Source: CAWGYT01 sp963826795
GTDB lineage: Bacteria; Planctomycetota; Planctomycetia; Pirellulales; Pirellulaceae
Length of the DNA: 64,000 bases
Direction: 5' to 3'
Assembly: GCA_963826795.1 (NCBI GenBank)
Contig: CAWGYT010000013.1
Coordinates: forward strand, 1-64,000
Shown here in pieces: positions 1 through 8,224 of the stretch; within the stretch, counting starts at the first letter, position 1; each line of letters starts with the position of its first letter. Both the position numbers and the translations under genes were made by a program. The notes beneath the pieces are model-generated. The model saw nothing but the letters and a program-made list of their open reading frames with translations, did not search any database and was not told the origin of the DNA.

Positions 1-20
1 CCAATTTACCCCAGCTTACC

Positions 21-79
21 TGGGAGTATCTCCGGCAGGTTGAGGGCAAACTCCCAAGTCACCTTGCGGGATACTCCCA
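21..79. repeat. Inverted repeat upstream of the integrase
   Basis: TGGGAGTATC at 21-30 is matched by its exact reverse complement GATACTCCCA at 70-79, with a 39-base loop. It lies about 130 bases upstream of the integrase start. Long-loop palindromes are expected of integron recombination sites, but no conserved attI or attC core was recognised, so its role is open. Confidence 0.4.
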
Positions 80-207
80 ACTCTTCACAATCGTAGTCGT
101 TTCCCCAATACCCGTCAAATAGGTGGTGACGCCGCAGTCACTTCGGCTTTTCGCGGTTGAAGTGCGCCACCGTTTTTGGCCAAAGAACGGTAGAGAGGAC
201 AACTGCG

Positions 208-1538
208 ATGAGCGCCGAGAGATTCGAAGCAACTGTTGACACCATGAAGCTGTCCAAAGACGACAAAGTCTGGTTCCCACGGTGGATTCAGCGGTACGCC
301 TCAAGCCTAAGTATCCCGAAAGACCAAACGCTGCCTGTAACGGAAGCCCAGGTAATTGCCTTTCTTCGTGAACAGCGAGATCGCGGCACGCCGGCTTGGC
401 TGCGGCTTCAGGCCGCACGCGCCATCGAGGCCTACCGATCCAACATTCTTCACACTGACACGCCCTCCCTCGATCGAGTTCGGCAGACGCTCGAGCGGAT
501 TGCCGCCAGCGAAAAGCATGGCGTCGGTCGCTCACTTTCGACTACAGCACCGCCCCAACTTCCCAACGATCAAGAGCCCAAGGTCATTTTTGACATGCGC
601 CCGAACTGCGACTTCGTCACTATCAATACGAAACCGAAAAGGCCTATCTCGCATGGGTCCGACGATTCATCCGCCACTGCGGCTCCGCCGACCTCGCCAA
701 TGTAAACGAAAACAAGATCAGAGAATTCCTGACGGAACTTGCCGTCGATGGAAATGTCGCGGCAAGCACGCAGAATCAAGCGCTGGCTGCACTGCTCTTT
801 CTGTATCAAAAGGTGCTGCGAAAAGATCTCGCGTTCCTCGAGATCACACGCGTCAAGAGAACCAAGCGCTTGCCTGTCGTATTAAGCCGTCAGGAGATCG
901 TCCGACTCGAGCAAGAATTTGAAGGAAGAAACTTGCTGATTTTCCAACTTTTGTACGGCGCGGGTCTTCGGCACCGTGAATGCATTCGCCTGCGCTGCAA
1001 AGACATCGCCTTCGACGAAGGCCATATTGTGGTTAGGTCAGGCAAAGGCGAAAAGGACCGCATCACCGTTCTGCCTGAAGTTACTGTCGCAGCCTTGCAC
1101 GAACAACTGCGCCACGTAAAGCTTCTCCACGAACGCGACTTGTCCGATGGCTTCGGGCATGTGTACCTACCCTATGCTCTCGCGAAGAAATACCCCAATG
1201 CCGCCACCGAAATCCCTTGGCAATTCCTCTTCCCGTCCCGCCAGCGCTCGCGCGACCCTCGCAGCGGACAGTTTCGAAGGCATCACATATCCGAAAGTCT
1301 CTTTGGCGATCAATTCCGCTCAGCCGTTTTGCGCACTCGACTGGACCGCCGAGCGGTTCCGCATTCTTTGCGGCACAGCTTCGCGACGCATCTACTCGAA
1401 GACGGCGCTGACATTCGCACTGTACAGGAACTGCTCGGTCACAACGACGTCGAAACGACGATGATCTACACACATGTGATGAATCGACCGGGACTCTATG
1501 TCAAAAGCCCCATTGACCGCTTGGAACATCGTACGTAG
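208..1538 (+). pseudogene. intI: Integron-type tyrosine recombinase (IntI-like), frame broken near 595
   Basis: Site-specific tyrosine recombinase. The C-terminal part (from about 609) carries the core-binding segment ending LRHYQYETEKAYLAW, then the catalytic domain with the RHRE, HSLRHSFATHL and LGHNDVETTMIYTHV motifs that hold the Arg/His/Tyr residues. The stretch with LPYALAKKYPNA and PWQFLFPS matches the extra patch that separates IntI enzymes from XerC/D. Upstream, in another frame, an ATG at 208 preceded by GAGAGGAC opens about 125 residues with a SAM-like look (QVIAFLREQRDRG), a longer N-terminus than typical IntI of about 330 residues. The two parts join near 580-605, and one base is missing overall. 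Either a real pseudogene or a sequence error. No cassette array was recognised next to it. Confidence 0.75.
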
Positions 1539-2318
1539 TCGAGCATCCCGGTTTAACGCCGATTCACCGCGAGCTCCCAAGGTCGAATGGTCTTCGCGGC
1601 CACGGAATCCGACTCGAAAGTTGTCAGCGAAAAGATTCGCTACGAGGATTTCCGCCGCTCCTCGGCTGCTCGATCATTCGCCGCTGGATCAAAGCTAGGT
1701 CAGCTGCGGACCGGAGGTTGCAGTCGTGAGTGAGTATTCGTGCGTCGCGTTTCGAGCCTTCGATCGCCCGCTAACGAATCGCGACGTGGGTGGCGCTCGG
1801 AGACAGTCGCCACGTGCTGAAATCGACCATTGGTATTTCCAAAACGAATCTCTCGTCGGTGAGTTTCCCGGCAGCGCGGAAAGCTTGCTCCGGCACGGAT
1901 ACGACGTTCAATCGCACTACGGTGATGGTGGCATTCGAAGAATTGCGTTCCGGCTGCCATCCGACCCCAGACCATCCGACCCCAGACGGTCTACTTTTCC
2001 ACTGAGGATTTCCGGGGCATGACACCACCCACGCTCTTCTGTGCTTTTCCCAGCCACCGACCAAACAAGACCTGACCCTTTGTTTTTTCACGCAACTGGG
2101 CGGGGGAACTTCAGATACTTGCAAACCGATCGCGAAACGGGTCGCATGATCCGATCAATGCGAACAACTATCCACGGGACGCAATACAGAATCGTAGACC
2201 ACACGAGCGTGTCGAAGACGAACTGGCAGCTTCCGCGAGCGCGCCTGGCGCCCGAACGCGTTTGATCGGGAGCGTCGCCCGTTGCCGGGCCGGCGGCTCC
2301 CCACCGAGGCCAGGCAGA
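1539..2318. other. Gene-poor stretch after the integrase
   Basis: No open frame here has a recognisable family, good start or planctomycete-like codon pattern. The stretch holds a perfect 15-bp direct duplication (CCATCCGACCCCAGA) at 1957-1986 and a fragment resembling the GACCTGACCC arm of the 85-bp hairpin family near 2070-2085. Degenerate integron cassettes are possible, but no pair of attC core sites was found. Confidence 0.4.
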
Positions 2319-2903
2319 TCACGACGCGTCGCGCGACGGCGGCCCGATAATTTGCCTGAAAGTCAAGTTGATCCGCTCGCCGACCTTCTGCTGGGTCTTC
2401 GGGATCTCGTGTTTCCAGAAGGCCTGCATGGTCCCCGCCATGATGAGGAGCGTGCCGTTGCCAACCAGGAAGCTTCTTGTCTGTTTCGACTGATTGTGCT
2501 TGATCCGAAACGTCCGAGTCGCTCCCAATGACAGCGAGCCGATGACGTTCCCCATTTCCGGCTCATCGTCGGCATGCATGCCCATGCTGTCTTGGCCGGA
2601 ACGGTAACGGTTTAGCAGGCAGTAGTTGTACCGACCATGGACCGCTTCGATCTGCCGCTTGATTTCCAGCAGGGTCGGGGTCCAGCCCCGCGCGACGTTC
2701 ACCGTCCCGGAGTAGCGATAGCTGACGCCTGGTTCGCCGTAGGAGGCTGTCAGTCTCGGCTGCATGTGGCCGAAGATTCCTGGTTTCTGTTCCCAGGCAC
2801 AATCGTCCCTCAGCTTAGCAAAATAGTAATCCGCGGTCTCGGACGGTAGAAAGGCTTCCTCGTAGAGCAGAATTCCGCCGTCCGTCAGCTCGATGGTTTC
2901 CAT
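2319..2903 (-). CDS. alkB: AlkB-like 2-oxoglutarate/Fe(II)-dependent dioxygenase
   Basis: Predicted nucleic-acid demethylase that oxidatively removes alkyl groups from damaged bases, using Fe(II) and 2-oxoglutarate. The 194-residue protein has the iron ligands H110 and D112 in MGMHADDE, a likely distal ligand H165, and the RxNxTxR 2-oxoglutarate motif as RINLTFR (R177, R183). The substrate-loop motif QPRLTASYG and the NRYRSG segment resemble ALKBH2-type and short bacterial AlkB proteins. The ATG at 2903 gives a full-length domain. It faces the integrase and may be cargo of the accessory region, though no attC site was identified to prove it. Confidence 0.85.
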   Translation of the reverse strand: METIELTDGGILLYEEAFLPSETADYYFAKLRDDCAWEQKPGIFGHMQPRLTASYGEPGVSYRYSGTVNVARGWTPTLLEIKRQIEAVHGRYNYCLLNRYRSGQDSMGMHADDEPEMGNVIGSLSLGATRTFRIKHNQSKQTRSFLVGNGTLLIMAGTMQAFWKHEIPKTQQKVGERINLTFRQIIGPPSRDAS

Positions 2904-2921
2904 GGATCGTCATTCCTGTCG

Positions 2922-3757
2922 TTGCTCAAGAATCCCAACGCCTGGAGAAAACGAGCCAGCGAACCGAAGTTCGGGCGGAACATTTCCTCTTCCGCGCCGG
3001 GGTCTCGACACCTTCCGACCAACGGAAGTGTACCGTCCCGTCAATGCGCGACAAGAAGTGAGCCGAGGGTAAGAGGTGAGTCGGGGGTCGCGTTTTCGCT
3101 AGGGGCCCTGTGTTCCCGCCATCGATGTCTTGCCGAGGAATGGCGCCGACTTCATCCGATAAACGACGGCGATCTTGGATTCGGTTGGGTGGACTCCCCT
3201 GGCCGCATCCGTGTCGACAACTCGAGGATGGATGTGAATAGATGTAACGTTGGGCTCGACGACGGGATCTGGGCAAGCGGCACTTCGTCGACGATTGTCA
3301 ATGACGGCGTGATCTCGCCTTCCGCGATGGTTGAATTTGTCGGAGCGGGCGTTCACCTATGTGACTCGACGACCGTGAGTATTGGGGTTGACATGATGTT
3401 TCGCGCGAGCGGCAACTCGCAGTTGACGGTGAATCGTGGTACTTATGATGCAGTCGCACGGAAGGTGTTTGCGGTCAGTGAAAATGCCGAAAGTTGCATT
3501 AACGGTGGACGATTTCGTTTGGGTTCCGATGCATGGGAAAACTCGCCAGTCTCTACCGGTGTAGTCGCCACAGGGAATGGTCACGTCATTATCCCGGGCG
3601 GTGAGCTCGAAAAGGAGCCTATGTTGATACGGCGATACTCCACCTCGACGGCCAGGAGTTGGCCGCAAGTTCGTCGACCGAGCCCATCGATGCGTTGCTC
3701 GTGATCAACTTTCTAAACGGCAAGTTCTTAACGAATCTCAGTCGCGCTGTCCTCTAA
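2922..3757 (+). pseudogene. Remnant of a large exported repeat protein with dockerin-like end
   Basis: From about 3160 the frame reads as a glycine, serine and threonine-rich beta-repeat (SGTSSTIVNDGVIS, SGNSQLTVNRGTY, NGGRFRLGSD), like parallel beta-helix surface proteins. After about 3640 the sense moves to another frame that reads STEPIDALLVINFLNGKF, which matches the second half of the dockerin-like calcium repeats common in planctomycete giant proteins. No signal peptide, no complete domain and an inconsistent frame indicate a decayed fragment. The first 240 bases show no protein-like signal. Function cannot be assigned. Confidence 0.4.
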
Positions 3758-4211
3758 TTCGGTGGCGATTGCGGCGTTGGAGCCATCGAAATTCATGCTT
3801 GCCGTCGCGGTCGCGACGCTGGGACTCGGCATCGTTTGTCGTTCCCGCCATGCCGTACCTGCGAGTGACCGCGGCACGCCGTCTCGCCGTGCTCGCTGAC
3901 GACTTTTCTTTACAGGGCAGCCAGATCGTCCTCGCGAAGCAAGCGAAAACCGAGTCCGTGGATGACCCTGACCCGTGCCGCGTGGTGACATTTGCCTGTC
4001 ACCACGGCCGTCGTCCACATTCCGAACCTGTGATTCGTCGTGGGCAAGGGAGAGTTGCCGGACGCCACGCGTTGGCGTTAGACCCTGGCCCAGAAGAGTG
4101 GTCGCTGGCCATCCTGAAGCTCGTCGTCCTGATCCCGACGAGAACCCGAGCAGGAAACGGAAAATCGGGGGCAGCGCGGTCGGCCCGCGGAGTAGTTCTT
4201 TCCCCGTCAAG

Positions 4212-4285
4212 TACGCCCGACAGGATTCGAACCTGTAACCCTCGGTTCCGAAGACCGATGCGCTATCCAATTGCGCCACGGGCGC
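4212..4285 (-). tRNA. tRNA-Arg (anticodon TCG)
   Basis: Read on the minus strand this folds as a 74-base cloverleaf. The acceptor stem pairs GCGCCCG with CGGGCGT (one G-U at the end), the anticodon stem TCGGT/ACCGA encloses CTTCGGA, which puts TCG at positions 34-36, and the T arm is CAGGTTCGAATCCTG. TCG reads CGA arginine codons. CCA is not encoded. Confidence 0.95.
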
Positions 4286-4427
4286 CCCGTGAACTACCAG
4301 CATACGAAGTTCCGTCCGGGTTTTCAACGGACCCGGGGTCACGCCGGACCTGGTTGCCGGGGCCACGCCGTGCCGGGACCTCGGGAGTTCCGCCGTCCGA
4401 ACCGATGTGCGGGGAGCAGGGCCGATG

Positions 4428-4433
4428 TATAAT
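4428..4433 (+). promoter_or_regulatory. Possible -10 box
   Basis: A perfect TATAAT preceded by TG lies about 185 bases upstream of the FHA gene in otherwise GC-rich DNA. No convincing -35 box was seen at 16-18 bases upstream. The rest of the 4286-4616 interval shows nothing else recognisable. Confidence 0.2.
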
Positions 4434-4616
4434 GGGACCCGGCGGGAAGCTCGAGTTCGTCCTGGGCCTCGTCTGACGACGCTCGACGTGATTCCGCCCT
4501 GGAACAGGGTATCCCGCTCCCAGGTTCGCCTCTCCGCTCGCTACCCCGGCGTGGCGGCAGCGGCCCAACCGGGTTCCGCCGTGGCCCGGCGGCGTCCGCT
4601 TTAGATTCAGTGATCC

Positions 4617-5330
4617 ATGCCAACGATCAACTTACGAGTTTTGGACGGAGCCGACCGAGGTCGCGTCTACGAAGGTCTCCTGCCTCCTATCACGATCGGT
4701 CGGGAGGAGGGAAACGCGATTCAGTTGAACGATGATCGCGTCAGCCGCTTTCATGTGAAGATCCAGGAAGATGATCGCAAGTTGGTGCTGACCGATCTGG
4801 AAAGTACCAACGGGACCCGCGTCAATGGGGAAGACATTCAACTGCGGATCCTGCGGCACGGCGACCTGATTACGGTGGGGCGGAGCGTGCTGCTGTTCGG
4901 CTCGAGGGACGAAATTGCCGAGCGATTGGCCACTCTCCGCAACGATGGGAATCCCACCGCCGGAGCCCTCGATCGTGAAGATGCCAAGCGTCTGCACGAG
5001 GCCTCGTCGCTGGACTTTGAGCTGAACTATCAGGGCGATGACGATCTGCAGGCCACGCTGCACGTGCTGCAGCCGCCTGAGGTGCCGCGGCGGTTGACAC
5101 CCGGTCAGGCGGCTCAGCTTTCCGAGCTGATCGAATATCTTCACGTTCGGATTCGCCGCCTGCTGGAGACGGTGCTGATCGACGAACGTGTGTCTCCCGA
5201 GCGGGTCACGCTGGACATGAGGCAGTGGCAAAATCTGGTTGACCTGCAAGCCCGCTTGTCCACCTACTTGCACGACATCGGCAATCCTCCCGATGCCGGC
5301 AATCCTCCGGATCCCCGCGAGAAAGCGTAA
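4617..5330 (+). CDS. FHA domain protein
   Basis: Cytoplasmic phosphothreonine-binding adaptor. The N-terminal FHA domain covers about residues 5-95 and keeps the peptide-contact residues: R29 in TIGRE, S43-R44-F45-H46, and S63-T64-N65-G66-T67. The remaining 140 residues have no named domain but look helical and charged, ending in a short NPPD repeat. Such proteins usually act with Ser/Thr kinases; none is adjacent here, the nearest being at 25.5 kb. The start is the ATG at 4617, as upstream sequence is not coding. The ligand is unknown. Confidence 0.9.
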   Translation: MPTINLRVLDGADRGRVYEGLLPPITIGREEGNAIQLNDDRVSRFHVKIQEDDRKLVLTDLESTNGTRVNGEDIQLRILRHGDLITVGRSVLLFGSRDEIAERLATLRNDGNPTAGALDREDAKRLHEASSLDFELNYQGDDDLQATLHVLQPPEVPRRLTPGQAAQLSELIEYLHVRIRRLLETVLIDERVSPERVTLDMRQWQNLVDLQARLSTYLHDIGNPPDAGNPPDPREKA

Positions 5331-5338
5331 GCGGCACG

Positions 5339-5440
5339 AGACGTCGTCGCGAGACATCATCGCGCAGAGACGTCGTCACGCGAGACGTCGTCAGCGCAAA
5401 GACGTCGTCAGCAGAGCGTCGTCGCAGAGACGTCGTCAGC
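5339..5440. repeat. Degenerate GACGTCGTC tandem array
   Basis: Five or six imperfect units of roughly 16-20 bases built on GAGACGTCGTC, separated by short GC-rich spacers, lie in the convergent gap between the FHA gene and the DUF1080 gene. The same core recurs once at 15017-15027. No coding function or terminator with a T-tract is visible. Confidence 0.65.
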
Positions 5441-5526
5441 ACGGCACGTCCCGGCGCCCGAACGTCAACCGACGCGTTCGGGCGGGATTTGATGAAATTC
5501 AGCGGCCCTGACGGCGCCGTGGCGAA

Positions 5527-6408
5527 TCAGTTGCCGAGGTCCAGCGGGCGAACCCAGATGTTCCGAAAGCGCGTGCGATTGCCATGGTCTTGCAGGACCA
5601 GCGGTCCGGCCGGCGAGTGGGGGCTGTACTCGGCCAGCGATTTGTGTGCGACGGCCCCTAGCAGCTTGCGGTGGTAATGCACCAGCACGCCGTTGTGGAA
5701 CACCGTCGCGTAGGCCGGCTTGACCAACTTGTCCCCATCGAAGACCGGCGCCTGGAACACGATATCGTAGACGTTCCAATCGCCCGGCGCACGGGTCACG
5801 TTGACCATGGGAGGGTATTGCCCATAGATGGCCGACGCTTGGCCATCGGCATAAGTCACGTTGTCGTAGGAATCCAGCACCTGAATTTCGTACTTGCCCA
5901 TGATAATCACGCCGCTGTTGCCTCGGCTCTGGCTGCTACTTTCGGGCGGAGTCGGCGCGGACCATTCGATGTGGAGCTGGCAATCGCCAAATGTATCGAC
6001 GGTCTGAATGCTGCCCGAATTGGGCTCCACTTCCATGTAGCCCCCGTCGACCTTCCAGCCAGCCGGCAGCAGATCCCCGGGGTTCTCGCCCGGTGTTCGC
6101 CAATGGGACAGATTGCTTCCTCCGAACAGGACGATCGCGTCGGACGGCGGGTCCTGAGGAGCCGACGCCGGGGGAACCGACACAATCCGCGGGCGCGGCC
6201 GATTCAGGTCGTGGACCCGCCAGGGCGTGCCCGGGATGAGCGGCGAATCGGTGTAGCCGATCGCTGGCAACGCCGCTGGCTTTTGCGGCTCGGACGCGGC
6301 CGGCTCGCTTTCCTGTGCCGGGGCCGGACCTCCCACCCCCAGCACCCACATCACGCTTAGCAGTCCTAAGGCCCGCTTCGGGCCGACCCAGACACGGTTT
6401 TCTCGCAT
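5527..6408 (-). CDS. Secreted DUF1080 protein (3-keto-disaccharide hydrolase family)
   Basis: DUF1080 proteins have a concanavalin-like beta-sandwich; characterised members hydrolyse 3-keto-glycosides. The 293-residue product starts at the ATG at 6408, eight bases after AGGAAG, and has a signal peptide (hydrophobic LGLLSVMWVLGVGG, then Ala-Pro-Ala-Gln). Diagnostic motifs are DAIVLFGGSNLSHW near residue 90, DFGDCQLHIEW-like sequence, GNSGVIIMGKYEIQVLDSY and the closing NRTRFRNIWVRPL. It lies directly downstream of a sulfatase on the same strand (126-base gap), a pairing that suggests breakdown of sulfated or modified polysaccharide. The exact substrate is not deducible. Confidence 0.88.
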   Translation of the reverse strand: MRENRVWVGPKRALGLLSVMWVLGVGGPAPAQESEPAASEPQKPAALPAIGYTDSPLIPGTPWRVHDLNRPRPRIVSVPPASAPQDPPSDAIVLFGGSNLSHWRTPGENPGDLLPAGWKVDGGYMEVEPNSGSIQTVDTFGDCQLHIEWSAPTPPESSSQSRGNSGVIIMGKYEIQVLDSYDNVTYADGQASAIYGQYPPMVNVTRAPGDWNVYDIVFQAPVFDGDKLVKPAYATVFHNGVLVHYHRKLLGAVAHKSLAEYSPHSPAGPLVLQDHGNRTRFRNIWVRPLDLGN

Positions 6409-6534
6409 CGATCCGCTTCCTTTATTCCGTAGCAGTGACTCATCGAGGTTCGGGCAGAATTCCGCCCCAAGCCATTGTGGATTGCCCTGCATCGGGAAGC
6501 AAGCAGTTTCAAGCGGCTCGCGGCACGCCCCGCA

Positions 6535-8046
6535 TCACTCGTAGTCCCATTTCAAGATCCAGGGATCATCGGTCCGCCGCTGGAAATCCTTCAGCTTGGC
6601 TTTGAGCCGAGCGAGCGTGGCCGCATGCTGGGGCTGATCCGCCAGATTGTGGACTTCGTCGGGATCGGAGTCCAGGTCGTACAACTCGAATTCAGGCCGA
6701 TGAATGTATTGCCCGACTGAGCGTTTTCCATACGCCGCGTCCATGCCTTGCTGATACTGGACCTGCCACGTCGGCGCCTCCCAAAGGTCGCTGGCAAAAG
6801 GATACGGCAGGTCGTGAGCCAGGTTCCAGATCAGTTTGTAACGCCGCTCACGCACGACGCGCATCGGATAGTACATCGTGATCTCGTGAAACGTATGCGA
6901 CGCGTAAATCTCGTCCCATCCCTCGGCCTCGGGCTGGTCGATGATCGCGCGAAACGAGCGGCCTTGCAGCGCGAATCGCGGCTCGTTCTCGGTCGGCAGC
7001 GCTCCTGCGAAATCCAGGATCGTGGGGGTCAAGTCAACCCAGCTAATCATCGCGTCGTTGCGGATTCCGCGGCGCTGCGCCATCGGTTCGCGTACGATGC
7101 AGGGCGAGCGCAGGCCGGGCTCGTACACGGTCGTCTTCGCACCCGGAAAGGCAATCCCGTGATCCGAAATGTAGATGATCGCGGTGTGGTCGTACTTTCC
7201 CGACTGCTTCAAAATCTCGACCAGCCGCCCCAGTCCCTGATCGATCCGCGAGACCGACTGATAATACTGAGCCAGCTCGGCGCGACAGCTAGGCGTATCG
7301 GGCAAGAAGTCAGGCACGATCACCTCGGCCGGATTGTATGACACTTCCTCAACGCCTGGATAGCCGCCGGGTCGGTTCCCGAATCGATCGGGGCGGAGCG
7401 GGTCGTCCTCGACGCGGCCGCCGCCGCGATGCGGGTCGGAGGTGCAGAAATACAGAAAGAAGGGCTGCTCGCTTTCGGCCTCAATCACGCGCCGCGATTG
7501 CTCGGCCATTTCGACCGCGTTGCGTGAGTTGGCCTTCAGAATTTGCTGGAACTGATAGGTGGCTTCCGGCAACACGTGATACTTCCCCACCAGGATGGTT
7601 CGATACCCCGCGTCGCTCAAACGAACCGGCAACGATCGCAATTCCGGATAGCTGCCGAACTTGTGGTAGGCATGTGCGTGTCCATAGTGGCCGTTGGCGT
7701 GATTGTGCAAGCCACTGAGGATCACGGACCGGCTGGCGCTGCAGCTGGCCGTTGTGCAAAATGCGTGCGTAAAGACCGTCCCGTCGGCAGCCAGGGCATC
7801 CAGGTTGGGCGTGCGAATGACGGGATTCCCATAACAGCCGGCGTCCCGACCTTGGTCATCGGTCACAAACAGGATCACGTTCGGGGGCGCCGCACTCGCG
7901 GGGACGGTGAGCGCGACGAGTCGCAGGGCAGTTAGCAGCAGCAAGGCCATTTTGAGCCTTCGGGCCGGATTGCGACTCGGGGCCGGATTGCGCGTTAAGG
8001 CACAACGGGCGGAGCGGGTCAGGCGATGGCGTGGCAAATGAGGCAT
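6535..8046 (-). CDS. Secreted type I sulfatase
   Basis: Arylsulfatase-superfamily hydrolase, predicted periplasmic or exported, cleaving sulfate esters or sulfamates. From the ATG at 8046 (GAGGAAA nine bases upstream) metal ligands are D63-D64 in VTDDQG, and the formylglycine motif is C102-S-A-S-R106. The third position is Ala rather than the usual Pro, a variant still accepted by maturation enzymes. Further sulfatase hallmarks are GKYHV, SDPHRGG and ISDHGIAFPGAKTT. An alternative ATG at 7950 sits right at the hydrophobic signal sequence and could be the true start. Frames extending further upstream run through an 85-bp hairpin repeat and are not coding. Followed by the DUF1080 gene. Confidence 0.92.
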   Translation of the reverse strand: MPHLPRHRLTRSARCALTRNPAPSRNPARRLKMALLLLTALRLVALTVPASAAPPNVILFVTDDQGRDAGCYGNPVIRTPNLDALAADGTVFTHAFCTTASCSASRSVILSGLHNHANGHYGHAHAYHKFGSYPELRSLPVRLSDAGYRTILVGKYHVLPEATYQFQQILKANSRNAVEMAEQSRRVIEAESEQPFFLYFCTSDPHRGGGRVEDDPLRPDRFGNRPGGYPGVEEVSYNPAEVIVPDFLPDTPSCRAELAQYYQSVSRIDQGLGRLVEILKQSGKYDHTAIIYISDHGIAFPGAKTTVYEPGLRSPCIVREPMAQRRGIRNDAMISWVDLTPTILDFAGALPTENEPRFALQGRSFRAIIDQPEAEGWDEIYASHTFHEITMYYPMRVVRERRYKLIWNLAHDLPYPFASDLWEAPTWQVQYQQGMDAAYGKRSVGQYIHRPEFELYDLDSDPDEVHNLADQPQHAATLARLKAKLKDFQRRTDDPWILKWDYE

Positions 8047-8069
8047 CGAGAATTTCCTCGGACAGGTTG

Positions 8070-8154
8070 GGTTGGGAAAAGGGGTCAGGTCCCAAAAGCC
8101 GAAACGGCCCTTCGGGTGCTTCGCACGTTTGGGACCTGACCCCTTTTCCCAACC
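8070..8154. repeat. 85-bp hairpin repeat, copy 1
   Basis: The outer arms GGTTGGGAAAAGGGGTCAGG and its complement enclose an inner GC-rich stem with TTCGGG-type loops, so the whole unit is an imperfect palindrome. Related copies lie at 34820-34904 (opposite orientation, same length), at 54466-54535 (cut by an IS) and as arm fragments at 34906-34930 and 57554-57600. It sits in the gap between two minus-strand genes. Confidence 0.8.
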
Positions 8155-8224
8155 CCAAGGCGCAGGTGCGCCGTGGGCCTCCGAGTATACTCCGCTGGCG
8201 CGGCATTTCCCAACCGGTGGAGCG

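Noticed and set aside
1539..3260. Integron cassettes with attC sites around alkB
   Set aside because: Isolated GTTGGGC and CCCAAC words exist (near 2935 and 3249), but spacing and internal symmetry do not make an attC site.
4286..4616. Small gene between tRNA-Arg and the FHA gene
   Set aside because: Open frames here have no recognisable family or start signal; only a possible -10 box stands out.
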